DNA of 64,000 bases, taken from contig NZ_JACZCR010000028.1 in assembly GCF_014904735.1 (NCBI RefSeq), positions 101,535 to 165,534 on the forward strand, read 5' to 3'. The notes below the pieces were generated by a model that searched no databases, was not told the DNA's origin, and saw nothing but the letters and a program-made list of their open reading frames with translations. Source of the DNA: Microbulbifer hainanensis. Lineage in GTDB: Bacteria > Pseudomonadota > Gammaproteobacteria > Pseudomonadales > Cellvibrionaceae. Shown piece by piece: positions 9,006 through 18,320 of this stretch. A program made the translations under genes and the position numbers. Each line of letters opens with the position of its first letter. Within the stretch, counting starts at the first letter, position 1.

Positions 9006-11168
9006 ATGCGTAAATCCTTGATCGCTTCCGCAATTGGCATGAGCCTGGTACTGAGCGCCTGCTCGGACGGCAATGCCGACAATAAACAGGTGTCCGCCGA
9101 CGTGGCCCCCGCAACCAGCGCCCAGGACAAGGCTCCCATGAGCAAGTCAGCAAGCAATCCCCTGCTGAAGCCCAGCCCGCTGCAGGATCAGGCGCCGCAG
9201 TTTGACAAAGTCAAGATCGAAGATTTCCTTCCGGCATTCGCTGCCGGTCTCAAGGAGAATGTCGAAGAAATTACGGCCATCGCCGACAACCCCGAGCCGG
9301 CCACATTTGACAACACCGTTGTGGCAATGGAAAAAAGTGGCGCGCTGCTCGATCGTGTTTCCCGTGTCTTCTTTAACCTGGCGGCACTGAATTCGAACAA
9401 GCAGATTCAGGACATTCAGGCGGAAATGGCGCCCAAGCTGTCTGAGCACAACGACAACATCTACCTGAACCCGAAACTGTTCGCCCGCGTCAATCAGATT
9501 CACGAACAGGAAGCCGAATTGAGTGCGGAAGACCAGCGCCTGGTCGACTTCTACTACAAGGAATTCGTCCGTGCCGGTGCAAAACTGTCCGATAAGGATC
9601 AGGCCCAGGTGCGCACAATCAACACCGAACTGGCAGAACTGTCCACCGACTTCCAGAACAATATCCTCGCCTCTTTCAAGAACGACGTTATTCTGGTGAA
9701 AGACAAAAAGGAGCTTGCCGGCCTGTCTGACGAGCAGATCGCCTCCCTCGCGGCGGCAGCGAAAGACGCGGGTAAAGACGGCTACATGATCACTCTGGTC
9801 AACACCACCCGTCAGCCGATCCTGACTCATCTGGAAAACCGTGAGCTGCGCAAGAAAATCTGGGAGACCTCAGCCGATCGCGCCGCCGACACCAACGGTC
9901 CGCTGACCATCCGTATGGCGGAACTGCGCGCTGACAAGGCCAAACTGCTGGGTTACCCGAACTGGGCAGCATATGTCACCGCCGACGAGATGGCCAAGAC
10001 TCCGGACGCAGTCTTCGGCATTCTTGATGACCTGGCCCCCAAAGCGGTAGCCAAAGCCAAAATTGAAGCCGCCGACATCCAGGACATGATCAAGCAGGAT
10101 GGCAAAGACTTTACCCTGCAGCCGTGGGACTGGGCGTATTACGCCAACAAGGTACGCGCGGCCAAGTACGACCTGGACGAAAGTGAAGTCAAGCCCTACT
10201 TCGAGTTCAACCGCGTGCTGAACGATGGCCTGTTCTTCGCCATGAACAAGCTGTACGGCATTTCCTTCAAACCGCGTACCGACCTGCCGGTGTGGAACCC
10301 CGATGTGAAAGCGTTCGAGGTTTTCAATGAAGACGGCAGCTCCATCGGCCTCTTCTATCTGGACCCCTATGCCCGCGAAGGCAAGAACGGCGGCGCCTGG
10401 ATGGATGAGTGGGTTACCCAGAGCGGCCTGCTGGGCACCAAGCCAGTGGTCTACAACGCACTCAATATTCCGAAGCCGGCGAAAGGCCAGCCCACGCTGA
10501 TGACCTTTGATGAAGTCAGCACCATGTTCCACGAATTCGGGCACGCTGACCACGGTCTCTTCTCCCAGGTGAAATACCCGAGCCTGGCCGGCACCGCAAC
10601 GGCCCGCGACTTCGTGGAGTTCCCGTCGCAGTTCAACGAAGACTGGAGCATCAAGCCCGAAGTCCTCGCCAATTACGCCAAGCACTACGAGACTGGCAAG
10701 CCGATTCCCCAGGATCTGTTGAAAAAGATCCTGAAGGCGCACAAGTTCAACCAGGGTTTCGATACCACCGAATACCTGGGCGCGGCGCTGCTGGACATGG
10801 AATGGCACAGCATTCCGGCGGGCACCAAAATCGAAGACTTCAACGCGTTTGAGAAGAAAGCGCTGGCCAAGCACGGCATCGACTATGCACCGGTTCCGCC
10901 GCGCTACAAGTCAGCCTACTTCAGCCACATCTTCGCCGGCGGTTACTCTTCCGGCTACTACGCCTACCTGTGGACCGAAGTCCTGGCGGCCGATTCGTTT
11001 GCCTATATGCAGACAAACGGCGGCCTGAACCGTGAAAACGGTGACACCTTCCGCGAAGCTGTACTGTCCAAGGGCAACAGCCAGGATCTGATGCAGGATT
11101 ACATCAATTTCCGTGGCCAGAAGCCCACTACCGACGCCCTGCTGAAGCGTCGCGGCCTGGTCGACTGA
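9006..11168 (+). CDS. dcp: M3-family zinc metallopeptidase lipoprotein (peptidyl-dipeptidase Dcp-like)
   Basis: A 720-residue exported oligopeptidase. A lipoprotein signal (LVLSAC lipobox, Cys near residue 19) is followed by a low-complexity linker and a full-length M3 domain. The zinc motif HEFGH is at residues 509-513, followed by FVEFPSQFNE, which supplies the third (Glu) ligand. The C-terminal YSSGYYAYLWTEVLAADSF block is typical of Dcp and oligopeptidase A. It probably releases dipeptides from peptides in the periplasm. The start ATG 9006 is preceded by GGAGAAATT. The gene stands alone and ends in a strong bidirectional terminator shared with malic enzyme. Confidence 0.93.
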   Translation: MRKSLIASAIGMSLVLSACSDGNADNKQVSADVAPATSAQDKAPMSKSASNPLLKPSPLQDQAPQFDKVKIEDFLPAFAAGLKENVEEITAIADNPEPATFDNTVVAMEKSGALLDRVSRVFFNLAALNSNKQIQDIQAEMAPKLSEHNDNIYLNPKLFARVNQIHEQEAELSAEDQRLVDFYYKEFVRAGAKLSDKDQAQVRTINTELAELSTDFQNNILASFKNDVILVKDKKELAGLSDEQIASLAAAAKDAGKDGYMITLVNTTRQPILTHLENRELRKKIWETSADRAADTNGPLTIRMAELRADKAKLLGYPNWAAYVTADEMAKTPDAVFGILDDLAPKAVAKAKIEAADIQDMIKQDGKDFTLQPWDWAYYANKVRAAKYDLDESEVKPYFEFNRVLNDGLFFAMNKLYGISFKPRTDLPVWNPDVKAFEVFNEDGSSIGLFYLDPYAREGKNGGAWMDEWVTQSGLLGTKPVVYNALNIPKPAKGQPTLMTFDEVSTMFHEFGHADHGLFSQVKYPSLAGTATARDFVEFPSQFNEDWSIKPEVLANYAKHYETGKPIPQDLLKKILKAHKFNQGFDTTEYLGAALLDMEWHSIPAGTKIEDFNAFEKKALAKHGIDYAPVPPRYKSAYFSHIFAGGYSSGYYAYLWTEVLAADSFAYMQTNGGLNRENGDTFREAVLSKGNSQDLMQDYINFRGQKPTTDALLKRRGLVD

Positions 11169-11206
11169 TCGGGTAATAGCCCGCCGGCCGGATATTCGGC
11201 CGGCCA

Positions 11207-11247
11207 ATAAAAAAGCCGGTCAGCGCTTTGCTGACCGGCTTTTTTTT
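11207..11247. terminator. Bidirectional rho-independent terminator (dcp / maeA)
   Basis: A perfect 11-bp stem (11214-11224 paired with 11230-11240) with a 5-nt loop, followed by a T tract at 11239-11247 on the plus strand and preceded by an A tract that serves the minus strand. It lies between two convergent genes. A second GC-rich inverted repeat (ccggccg/cggccgg) lies just upstream at about 11182-11205. Confidence 0.92.
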
Positions 11248-11269
11248 GCTTTCTGTTTGCCGCCCGGGC

Positions 11270-12949
11270 TTAAAAAGCGCGGCGGCGGTACTTGCGGTAG
11301 TTCGGCGTCCAGAAATTACGCTCGATGGACCTTTCCAGTTTTTCCAGATCCACCACCGGCGCCACACCGTCTTCCTGTGCCTGCAGACCAACCGCCCTGG
11401 CAATGCTTTTGCTCAGATCGCGAATGTCCTTGAGCGATGGCAGCAGTGCGCCCTTGCCTTTCTTCACTACCGGCGCGTGCTCGGCGAGCGCATTGGAGGC
11501 AGCCATCAGCATATTGTCGGTTACCCGCGAGGCGCCGGCGGCAATCGCACCGAGCCCGATACCCGGGAAGATATAGACATTATTACACTGCGCAATTGGA
11601 TAGCGCTTGTCATCCAGTTCCACCGGCGCGAACGGACTGCCGGTGGCGACCATCGCCTCGCCGTGGGTCCAGGTGAGCACCTCCTGCGGCGTCGCCTCGG
11701 CACGGGAGGTGGGATTCGACAGCGGCATCACCAGCGGCCGCTTGCAGCCGGCATGTAGCGCCTCGATAACCGGCTGAGAGAACAGGCTGCCCTGTCCCGA
11801 TACGCCGATCAGGATGGTCGGCTTCACTTTTTCAATCAGCTGCTGCAGATCCCAGTCGGCGACACCCTTGAGCTTATTCGGATCCTGCGCCAGGTTTTCC
11901 TGGAAATCGTGCAGCCCTTTCATGTCGGTAGTGATCAGGCCGTAGCGATCGAACATAAACAGGCGGCTGCGCGCCTCTACGTCAGTCAGGCCCTCGCCCA
12001 CCATCGCCTTGGCGATCTGTTCGGCGATACCACAGCCAGCAGAGCCGGCACCAACTACGACGACCCGCTGCTCCTGGAGGCTCTCCTCCTTGGATTTGCA
12101 AGCGGCGAGAATCGTGCCCAGCGCCACCGCGGCGGTGCCCTGGATATCGTCGTTGAAACAGCAGATCTCGTCGCGGTAGCGCTCCAGCAGTGGCATCGCA
12201 TTTGTCTGGGCAAAGTCTTCGAACTGCACCAGCACTTTCGGCCAGCGGCGCTTCACCGCAGCGATAAACTCCGCGACGAATTCGTCGTACTCCTCCTGGG
12301 AGATACGCTCGTGACGCCAGCCCATATACATGGGATCGTTCAGCAGCGTGCGGTTGTTGGTACCTACGTCGAGGGTGACCGGCAGCGTGTAGGCCGGGCT
12401 GATGCCACCACAGGCGGTATACAGGGACAGCTTGCCGATGGGGATGCCCATGCCGCCGATACCCTGGTCACCGAGCCCGAGGATCCGCTCACCGTCGGTC
12501 ACCACAATTACCTTCACGTTTTCCTTGGTGGCGCTGCGCAGGATGTCATCCATGTGCTCGCGGTCTGGATAGGATACGAACAGGCCGCGGTGATTGCGGT
12601 AGATATTGGAGAACTCTTCGCAGGCGTCACCGACTGTCGGGGTGTAGATGATCGGCAGCATCTCCTCGATATGCTGTTCGATCAGGTGGAAAAACAGTGT
12701 CTCGTTGTCGTCCTGGATACCGCGCAGGTAAATGTGACGCTCGAGATCCGAGCCGCACTGCAAGTACTGGTGATAGGCGCGGCGAACCTGTTCCTTGATC
12801 GTTTCAACATTATTGGGCAGCAGGCCGATCAGGTTGAATTCGATCCGCTCTTTCAGGGTAAAGGCGCTGCCCTTGTTGAGCAGTGGAATTTCCAGCAGTG
12901 ACGGACCGGCGTGAGGGGTGTAAAGGGGGCGCTTGTCTTTGTTGCTCAT
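11270..12949 (-). CDS. maeA: NAD-dependent malic enzyme
   Basis: A 559-residue malic enzyme converting malate to pyruvate and CO2 in the cytoplasm. It has YTPTVGDAC (substrate Tyr), [12 protein letters not shown], the metal-binding FEDF and [10 protein letters not shown] motifs, and a Rossmann [13 protein letters not shown]. Size and motifs match the long SfcA/MaeA class rather than the NADP-type MaeB. I chose ATG 12949 ([10 protein letters not shown]) because GAGAG sits 5 nt upstream; the longer frame would need a TTG at 12958. It feeds pyruvate metabolism and suits growth on amino acids or fatty acids, in keeping with PutA and the beta-oxidation genes further along. Confidence 0.95.
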   Translation of the reverse strand: MSNKDKRPLYTPHAGPSLLEIPLLNKGSAFTLKERIEFNLIGLLPNNVETIKEQVRRAYHQYLQCGSDLERHIYLRGIQDDNETLFFHLIEQHIEEMLPIIYTPTVGDACEEFSNIYRNHRGLFVSYPDREHMDDILRSATKENVKVIVVTDGERILGLGDQGIGGMGIPIGKLSLYTACGGISPAYTLPVTLDVGTNNRTLLNDPMYMGWRHERISQEEYDEFVAEFIAAVKRRWPKVLVQFEDFAQTNAMPLLERYRDEICCFNDDIQGTAAVALGTILAACKSKEESLQEQRVVVVGAGSAGCGIAEQIAKAMVGEGLTDVEARSRLFMFDRYGLITTDMKGLHDFQENLAQDPNKLKGVADWDLQQLIEKVKPTILIGVSGQGSLFSQPVIEALHAGCKRPLVMPLSNPTSRAEATPQEVLTWTHGEAMVATGSPFAPVELDDKRYPIAQCNNVYIFPGIGLGAIAAGASRVTDNMLMAASNALAEHAPVVKKGKGALLPSLKDIRDLSKSIARAVGLQAQEDGVAPVVDLEKLERSIERNFWTPNYRKYRRRAF

Positions 12950-13134
12950 ATCTCTCAATACAGCTGATCGCGGCGGGAGTGGCCGCCGCGGATAGGAATT
13001 TCATTGCGCAGCGAAGCAGCGGTGACCGAATAACACATCTCCAGTCACACTCTTCACCCGCGGCATCGGCCTGATAAAGGCGCGAAGCCTATAGACGGCA
13101 CCGGATGATAACAAGTCCCGGAGGCGTTGCGGAC

Positions 13135-14250
13135 TCAGGTGACCGAAAGGCCCTCCGGATCGTCCAGTTTCGACGGCGCCGCCAGCCCCTCGACTTCGAC
13201 GGTCAGGTGGAATACCTGTGGGCAGCGGGCCTTAAGCTCGGCCTCCAGCTCGTCGATAACGCGTTCGGTGCGCTCCAGGGTGGCCTGGATAATCGCCCTA
13301 GTCTCCGCATACTCGCGCACCGCATCGCTGCGGCGCTGCTCCGGCACCCGTTCCAACAATTCCCGTTCATGGGCGGCGATACTCTCGCGCATATCGGTCA
13401 TCAGCACTTCTTCGCGCAGCTCGATCTCCGCGACCACCACCGTGTGAGTATCGTCGACAATAATAGAGCGCAGGTCGTGGAAGCGCTCGATTTCGCGGTG
13501 ATTGCTGACGATGTCTTCAAAGGCGTACTCAGCATCGTGATCCCGGATGCTGGTGAGGAAACGCATGTTGACGATGCCGAGGAAGATAGCCGTAATACCC
13601 AGCATCAGCGCAATCAGCACGGAGAAACCGATATCCCACATCGGATTGCCGGTCATATGGGTCAGCCCGATACCACTGGCGGCAAGCAGCACACCGGTGA
13701 CCGCAATGGTATCTTCCAGCAGTACCGCGAGCAGCGTCGGGTCGTCTGCCGCCACCAGGTAGTGCAACAGGTTTTCCTCCCCATCGGCGCGCATGCGCGA
13801 CAGAAACTCCTTTGACGCCACCACCAGTACGTAGCCTTCCAGCACAAAGGCAATCAGCAGCACTATCGCCGATACCCAGATCGGCGAGAAGGAAAAGCCG
13901 AGAAAGGCAATGGACTCCGGCACTTCGATCGACGCCAGGTTGTGATACGCGTGCCAGGCGTGCGCCAGGCCAAGCCCGCAACCCACGGAAAACAGGCCGA
14001 TGGCACTCCACAGGTTCCACAGGTATTTTTTCTGCCCGTGGCCGAAGGCGTACACCCGATCCGCCGGCTGCCCCCCGTGGGTAAGCCCGACCAGCAGGAA
14101 TACCTGGTTCAGTGTATCCATCAGACTGTGGACTGCCTCGTTCATCATCGCTGCCGAGTGAGTGACAAATGCAGCGATAAATTTCAGGCAGGTAATGATG
14201 GCGTTGACACAGATGGCGTAGAGAACGGCTTTTTTTGAACCTTGTGCCAT
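13135..14250 (-). CDS. Cation diffusion facilitator, SLC30A9/ZnT9-like
   Basis: A 371-residue CDF transporter with six hydrophobic helices in the first 220 residues and a charged cytoplasmic C-terminal domain. Helix II reads NEAVHSLMDTLNQ, with His-x3-Asp where the zinc exporter YiiP has Asp-x3-Asp, and is followed by YAFGHGQKKYLWNLW. Both are hallmarks of the ZnT9-like branch. The C-terminal region (about 280-371) is unusually rich in Glu and Arg and may be helical. The metal is not predictable from sequence. It is divergent from the DUF1254 gene. Confidence 0.88.
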   Translation of the reverse strand: MAQGSKKAVLYAICVNAIITCLKFIAAFVTHSAAMMNEAVHSLMDTLNQVFLLVGLTHGGQPADRVYAFGHGQKKYLWNLWSAIGLFSVGCGLGLAHAWHAYHNLASIEVPESIAFLGFSFSPIWVSAIVLLIAFVLEGYVLVVASKEFLSRMRADGEENLLHYLVAADDPTLLAVLLEDTIAVTGVLLAASGIGLTHMTGNPMWDIGFSVLIALMLGITAIFLGIVNMRFLTSIRDHDAEYAFEDIVSNHREIERFHDLRSIIVDDTHTVVVAEIELREEVLMTDMRESIAAHERELLERVPEQRRSDAVREYAETRAIIQATLERTERVIDELEAELKARCPQVFHLTVEVEGLAAPSKLDDPEGLSVT

Positions 14251-14480
14251 GGTAATTCCGACTTCCTTATCCGTTGGTTAGTTGCGGTGGGGGCTACTTT
14301 AACCTGTGAAAGCTTTGAACGACAGATGCAGATTCGTCCATAGCGCCGCGGGCATATACCTGTCAGTCCAATCGTCGTGCAGTTCAGTAAGATGCCTGGC
14401 ACGGCATGGTCAAAAGTCAGTTAATCGCAGCAAGGGATCTAAGCTTTACTTTGAGTAAGTATGCAAAGGGAGTCAGCAAG

Positions 14481-16109
14481 GTGCACCCGCTCAAGTATCT
14501 GCCACTCTGCCTGATCGCTGCGACAGTCGCGACCACCCTACCTGGACTGGCCGCCGCGCAGTCGGGACCCAAAATTCCGGCGTCCATCACCACACCGGAT
14601 AAAACCGAGACGCGCATCGGCACACTCGAATACGTGGATGGCGTGCCGACCCGGGAAACCGTTGGGCGCGTGCTCGACACCCTGGATTTCACCCGTGCAC
14701 TCAATGCCTACAACAACAGCTTTCGCGGCGCTTCCGCCTACGCGATTCGTGAGGGTGTGCACAGCATCGGCGCCAAAGACAATGACGTGGTGATCTATCC
14801 CGAACTGATGGACGCCAACTCGCTGTTTCTTACCGCCAACGCCGACACCGTCTATTACATGGCGGCACTGGACCTGTCCAAGGGCCCGCTGGTGATCGAG
14901 CAACCGTCGATGGGGTTGGGCACCATCAACGACATGTGGTTCAGCTGGGTCATCGACGTGGGCTTTCCCGGCCCCGACCGTGGCCACGGTGGCAAATACC
15001 TGCTGCTGCCACCCGGCTACGACGGCCCCCTGCCCGAGGGTGGCTTTTATATTGCCCGCGTCAAGACCAATCACGCACTCTACGCCATGCGCGCCTACCT
15101 GGAGAACAATGACCCCAAGCCCGCGGTGGAAAACATCAAAAGCCACCTGAAAATCTATCCCTACGCGCCGGGCGGCGTGGGGACCAGTATCGCCACCGCA
15201 CTGGAGGGCAAGGTGCGACTCGGCAAAAACCCGCCACCGCCAGCCACCAGATTCATCGATGCCACGGGCAAGGCATTCAATACGATTCCGCCGAGCGACT
15301 ACGGCTTCTTCGAAATGATCAACGCCAACGTGCAGAACGAGCCGGCGGGCAGCTACGACGTGGAGCTTGCGGGCCAGCTGGCAGCGATTGGCATCGTCAG
15401 GGGCAAGCCGTTCCGGCCGGATGCACGGATGAAGAAAATCCTCGCCGATGCCGCCGCAGCCGGCGACGCCACCGGACGGCTGCTCAACTGGCGCTGGAAA
15501 ATGGCGCGCCCGGATTGGGCCTACTACTCCGATTCCATGTGGGCCAACATGCTGTGGGAGGGCGGCGCCTTTTTCGAAACACCGCCGCCGCAATTTACCA
15601 AAGAGAGCATGTTCAAGCCCTACCCGCCCACTGGCGCCCGTACCCTCGACTCCCGCACCGCCTTCTACTTTGCCTACACCCTCGACTCGCCGGGAATGAT
15701 CATGCGCATTCCCGATGTCGGCTCCCAGTACCTGATGGGATTCACCGACGCGGATGGCAACCCCTTCGATGGCAGCAAGACCTACAAGGTCACGTTGCCG
15801 AAGAATATCCCGGCAGGAAAATTCTGGTCCCTCACCGCGTATGACAACCAGACCCGCTCGATGCTGGTAACGCCACAGCGATATCCGCGTGCCGGAAGCC
15901 AAAGCTACCCGAGCCCGGCCGCAGAACCCAATCGCGACGGATCTACTACCATTTATTTCAGCCCTGAGAAGCCCGGTGGCATCGCACGCGGCAACTGGAT
16001 ACAGACGATACCAGGGAAAGGATGGTTCACAATCCTGCGACTCTACAGCCCCCTGGAACCGTTCTTCACGAAAAAATGGCGATCCGGTGAAATTGAACTG
16101 GTCAAGTAA
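14481..16109 (+). CDS. Exported DUF1254/DUF1214 protein
   Basis: About 542 residues with a signal peptide (LKYLPLCLIAATVATTLPGLAAA). A DUF1254 domain (about 50-190, with YNNSFRGAS and SLFLTANADTVYY) is followed by a DUF1214 domain (about 400-530, ending LRLYSPLEPFF). I chose GTG 14481 because AGGGAG lies 8 nt upstream and the signal peptide begins there; the ATG at 14406 would add 25 residues in front of it. The function of the family is not established. It is the first gene of the exported-enzyme island and lies 55 bp before the first DUF3604 lipoprotein. Confidence 0.85.
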   Translation: MHPLKYLPLCLIAATVATTLPGLAAAQSGPKIPASITTPDKTETRIGTLEYVDGVPTRETVGRVLDTLDFTRALNAYNNSFRGASAYAIREGVHSIGAKDNDVVIYPELMDANSLFLTANADTVYYMAALDLSKGPLVIEQPSMGLGTINDMWFSWVIDVGFPGPDRGHGGKYLLLPPGYDGPLPEGGFYIARVKTNHALYAMRAYLENNDPKPAVENIKSHLKIYPYAPGGVGTSIATALEGKVRLGKNPPPPATRFIDATGKAFNTIPPSDYGFFEMINANVQNEPAGSYDVELAGQLAAIGIVRGKPFRPDARMKKILADAAAAGDATGRLLNWRWKMARPDWAYYSDSMWANMLWEGGAFFETPPPQFTKESMFKPYPPTGARTLDSRTAFYFAYTLDSPGMIMRIPDVGSQYLMGFTDADGNPFDGSKTYKVTLPKNIPAGKFWSLTAYDNQTRSMLVTPQRYPRAGSQSYPSPAAEPNRDGSTTIYFSPEKPGGIARGNWIQTIPGKGWFTILRLYSPLEPFFTKKWRSGEIELVK

Positions 16110-16164
16110 CCGGGGACGCTGATCGCGTCCCGTGCTTCATGGATTTTCGGCAAGGAGTGACCCA

Positions 16165-18195
16165 ATGACGTTCAGGCAAAAGCCCGGCTCGCTACTCATA
16201 CTGATGTTTCTGGTCGCGATATTGACCGCGTGCGGCGGCGAACGCGATACCACAAAAGGCGCAGCGAAAGACCAGGCGACCGGGAAGGAACAAATTATCG
16301 AGGAGGAAATGGGGACTGCAGTGCCCAAGTCTGAAGACCTCAACACTGAATCCAACCCCTATTCCGCCAGCGAATCTACGGCCCAGTCTTCCAGCGGATC
16401 CACCACTGGAGGCCAGGCGCCCTCTTCCGCCGACTATCCGACCAATGTCTATTTCGGCGATACCCACGTGCACACTGGCTGGTCTGCCGACGCGGGTATG
16501 GACGGCGCCATCCTGACGCCGGAAGATGCCTATCGTTTTGCCCTCGGCAAAGAAGTCAAATCCAACAGCGGCCTCAAGGCCAAGCTGCACCGCCCATACG
16601 ACTGGTTCATGATCACCGATCATTCCGACGGCATGGGCGTGATCAACGAGATCCGCGCCGGCAATGACGAGATGATGGCGGATCCTATCGTCAAGCGCTG
16701 GCACGACGCACTGGCTTCCGGTGATGAAAAAGCCGCGGCGGACGCCAAGAGCGAACTGATCGTTTTGCAGTCCCAAGGCAAATTGCCGAAGGTGGTCATG
16801 GACCCCAAATGGATGAAATCTGCCTGGGAGAAAACCGTCGACGCCGCTGAGAAGTACTACAAGCCCGGCGAATTCAGCACCTTTATTGCCTACGAATGGA
16901 CCGTCAATGCCAACGGCGGCGATAACCTGCACCGCAACGTGATCTTCCGCGATGGCGCCGAGCGCACACGCAGCCTGCTGCCGTTGACCACCTTCGAGAC
17001 CCAGGATCCGGAAAAACTCTGGGCCTGGATGCAGGCCTACGAGCAGAAGACCGGCGGCCGCGTGCTCGCGATCCCCCACAACGGCAACTTGTCCAACGGC
17101 CGCATGTTCGAGGAACAGCGCTTCGACGGCTCACCCATGACCAAAGAGTGGGCACAGATGCGTGCGAAATATGAGCCGCTGTTCGAAGTCACCCAGATCA
17201 AGGGCCAGAGCGAATCCCATCCGTCCCTGTCACCGGAGGACGAGTTTGCCAGCTGGGATCTGTGGGATCGCGGCAACCTGATCATGAAGCCCAAGCCCAA
17301 GGGCGCGCTCAAGTACGAATACTGGCGCGAGGCACTCAAAAACGGCATGCGCCTCGAAGACGAACTGGGTACCAATCCCTTCCAGTACGGTGTCAATGGC
17401 GCCACTGACACCCATACCGGCCTCTCCACCACCGAGGAGGACAACTTCTTCGGTAAGTTCAAGACGCTGGAACCGAGCAACGAACAGCGCTGGAGCTTCC
17501 CACTGCTGACCGGGCCCAGTGGCGCCTATATCGGATGGGAACAGGCCGCCTCCGGCGTAATGGGCGTCTGGGCAAAGGAAAATACGCGCGAAGCCATCTG
17601 GGATGCGATGATGCGCAAGGAAACCTTTGCCACTACCGGCCCGCGGATCAAGGTGCGCTTTTTCGGTGGCTTCGATTTCAGTGATGCGGACAAGGACGGC
17701 GATATTGCCGCACTGGGCTACGAAAAAGGTGTCCCCATGGGCGGCAAACTGAGCGGCGCCAAGGAAGGCCAAACTGCAACCTTCCTCGTCGCGGCCATGA
17801 AAGATCCCGAAGGCGCCAACCTCGACCGCGTCCAGATCATTAAGGGCTGGGTCGATAGCGACGGCAAGACCCACGAAAAAATCTACGACGTGAAATGGTC
17901 CGGCGACCGGCAGCCCGATACCGATGGAAAAATTCCAGCAGTGGGAGATACCGTTAACCTGGAAAAGGCGACCTACGAAAACTCCATCGGCGACAAACAG
18001 CTGGTCGGTGTTTTCAGGGATCCCGATTTCGATCCCACGCAAAAGGCCGTCTATTATGCCCGCGTGCTGGAAATCCCCACGCCGCGCTGGACCCTGTACG
18101 ACAAGGTACGCTTCGGACTGGACGACATGGACAAGGAGGTACCTCTGACCCACCAGGAACGCGCGTTTTCCAGTCCGATCTGGTATCACCCCTAG
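16165..18195 (+). CDS. DUF3604 lipoprotein with PHP-like metal-binding signature (copy 1)
   Basis: A 676-residue lipoprotein (ILTAC lipobox). ATG 16165 has AAGGAG 7 nt upstream. After a Ser/Thr-rich linker the DUF3604 domain shows, in order, GDTHVHTGWS, ITDHSD, IAYEW, NLHRNV, IPHNGN and TDTHTG. This spacing of HxH, DH, Glu, His, His and DxH is what a PHP-type di- or trinuclear metallohydrolase would need. The assignment to that fold is my inference; the family has no agreed reaction. The C-terminus (EIPTPRW, then SSPIWY) is nearly identical to the copy at 33255. It is flanked by DUF1254 and sulfatase genes on the same strand. Confidence 0.85.
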   Translation: MTFRQKPGSLLILMFLVAILTACGGERDTTKGAAKDQATGKEQIIEEEMGTAVPKSEDLNTESNPYSASESTAQSSSGSTTGGQAPSSADYPTNVYFGDTHVHTGWSADAGMDGAILTPEDAYRFALGKEVKSNSGLKAKLHRPYDWFMITDHSDGMGVINEIRAGNDEMMADPIVKRWHDALASGDEKAAADAKSELIVLQSQGKLPKVVMDPKWMKSAWEKTVDAAEKYYKPGEFSTFIAYEWTVNANGGDNLHRNVIFRDGAERTRSLLPLTTFETQDPEKLWAWMQAYEQKTGGRVLAIPHNGNLSNGRMFEEQRFDGSPMTKEWAQMRAKYEPLFEVTQIKGQSESHPSLSPEDEFASWDLWDRGNLIMKPKPKGALKYEYWREALKNGMRLEDELGTNPFQYGVNGATDTHTGLSTTEEDNFFGKFKTLEPSNEQRWSFPLLTGPSGAYIGWEQAASGVMGVWAKENTREAIWDAMMRKETFATTGPRIKVRFFGGFDFSDADKDGDIAALGYEKGVPMGGKLSGAKEGQTATFLVAAMKDPEGANLDRVQIIKGWVDSDGKTHEKIYDVKWSGDRQPDTDGKIPAVGDTVNLEKATYENSIGDKQLVGVFRDPDFDPTQKAVYYARVLEIPTPRWTLYDKVRFGLDDMDKEVPLTHQERAFSSPIWYHP

Positions 18196-18320
18196 AGGTC
18201 ACCGAGTCGTTCGTAATTATCTGTGATTTGTACGGGGTTCACTGCCCCTCGCGCGGAGAGTGATAAATACCTCTCCTCCGATGGACGGGGCTAACCTCAA
18301 CCGGATGTGGAGGTCTTACA

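Noticed and set aside
14538..15902. 454-codon minus-strand frame inside the DUF1254 gene
   Set aside because: Composition (many His, Gly, Val) is typical of an antisense frame of GC-rich coding DNA; no signal or motif.
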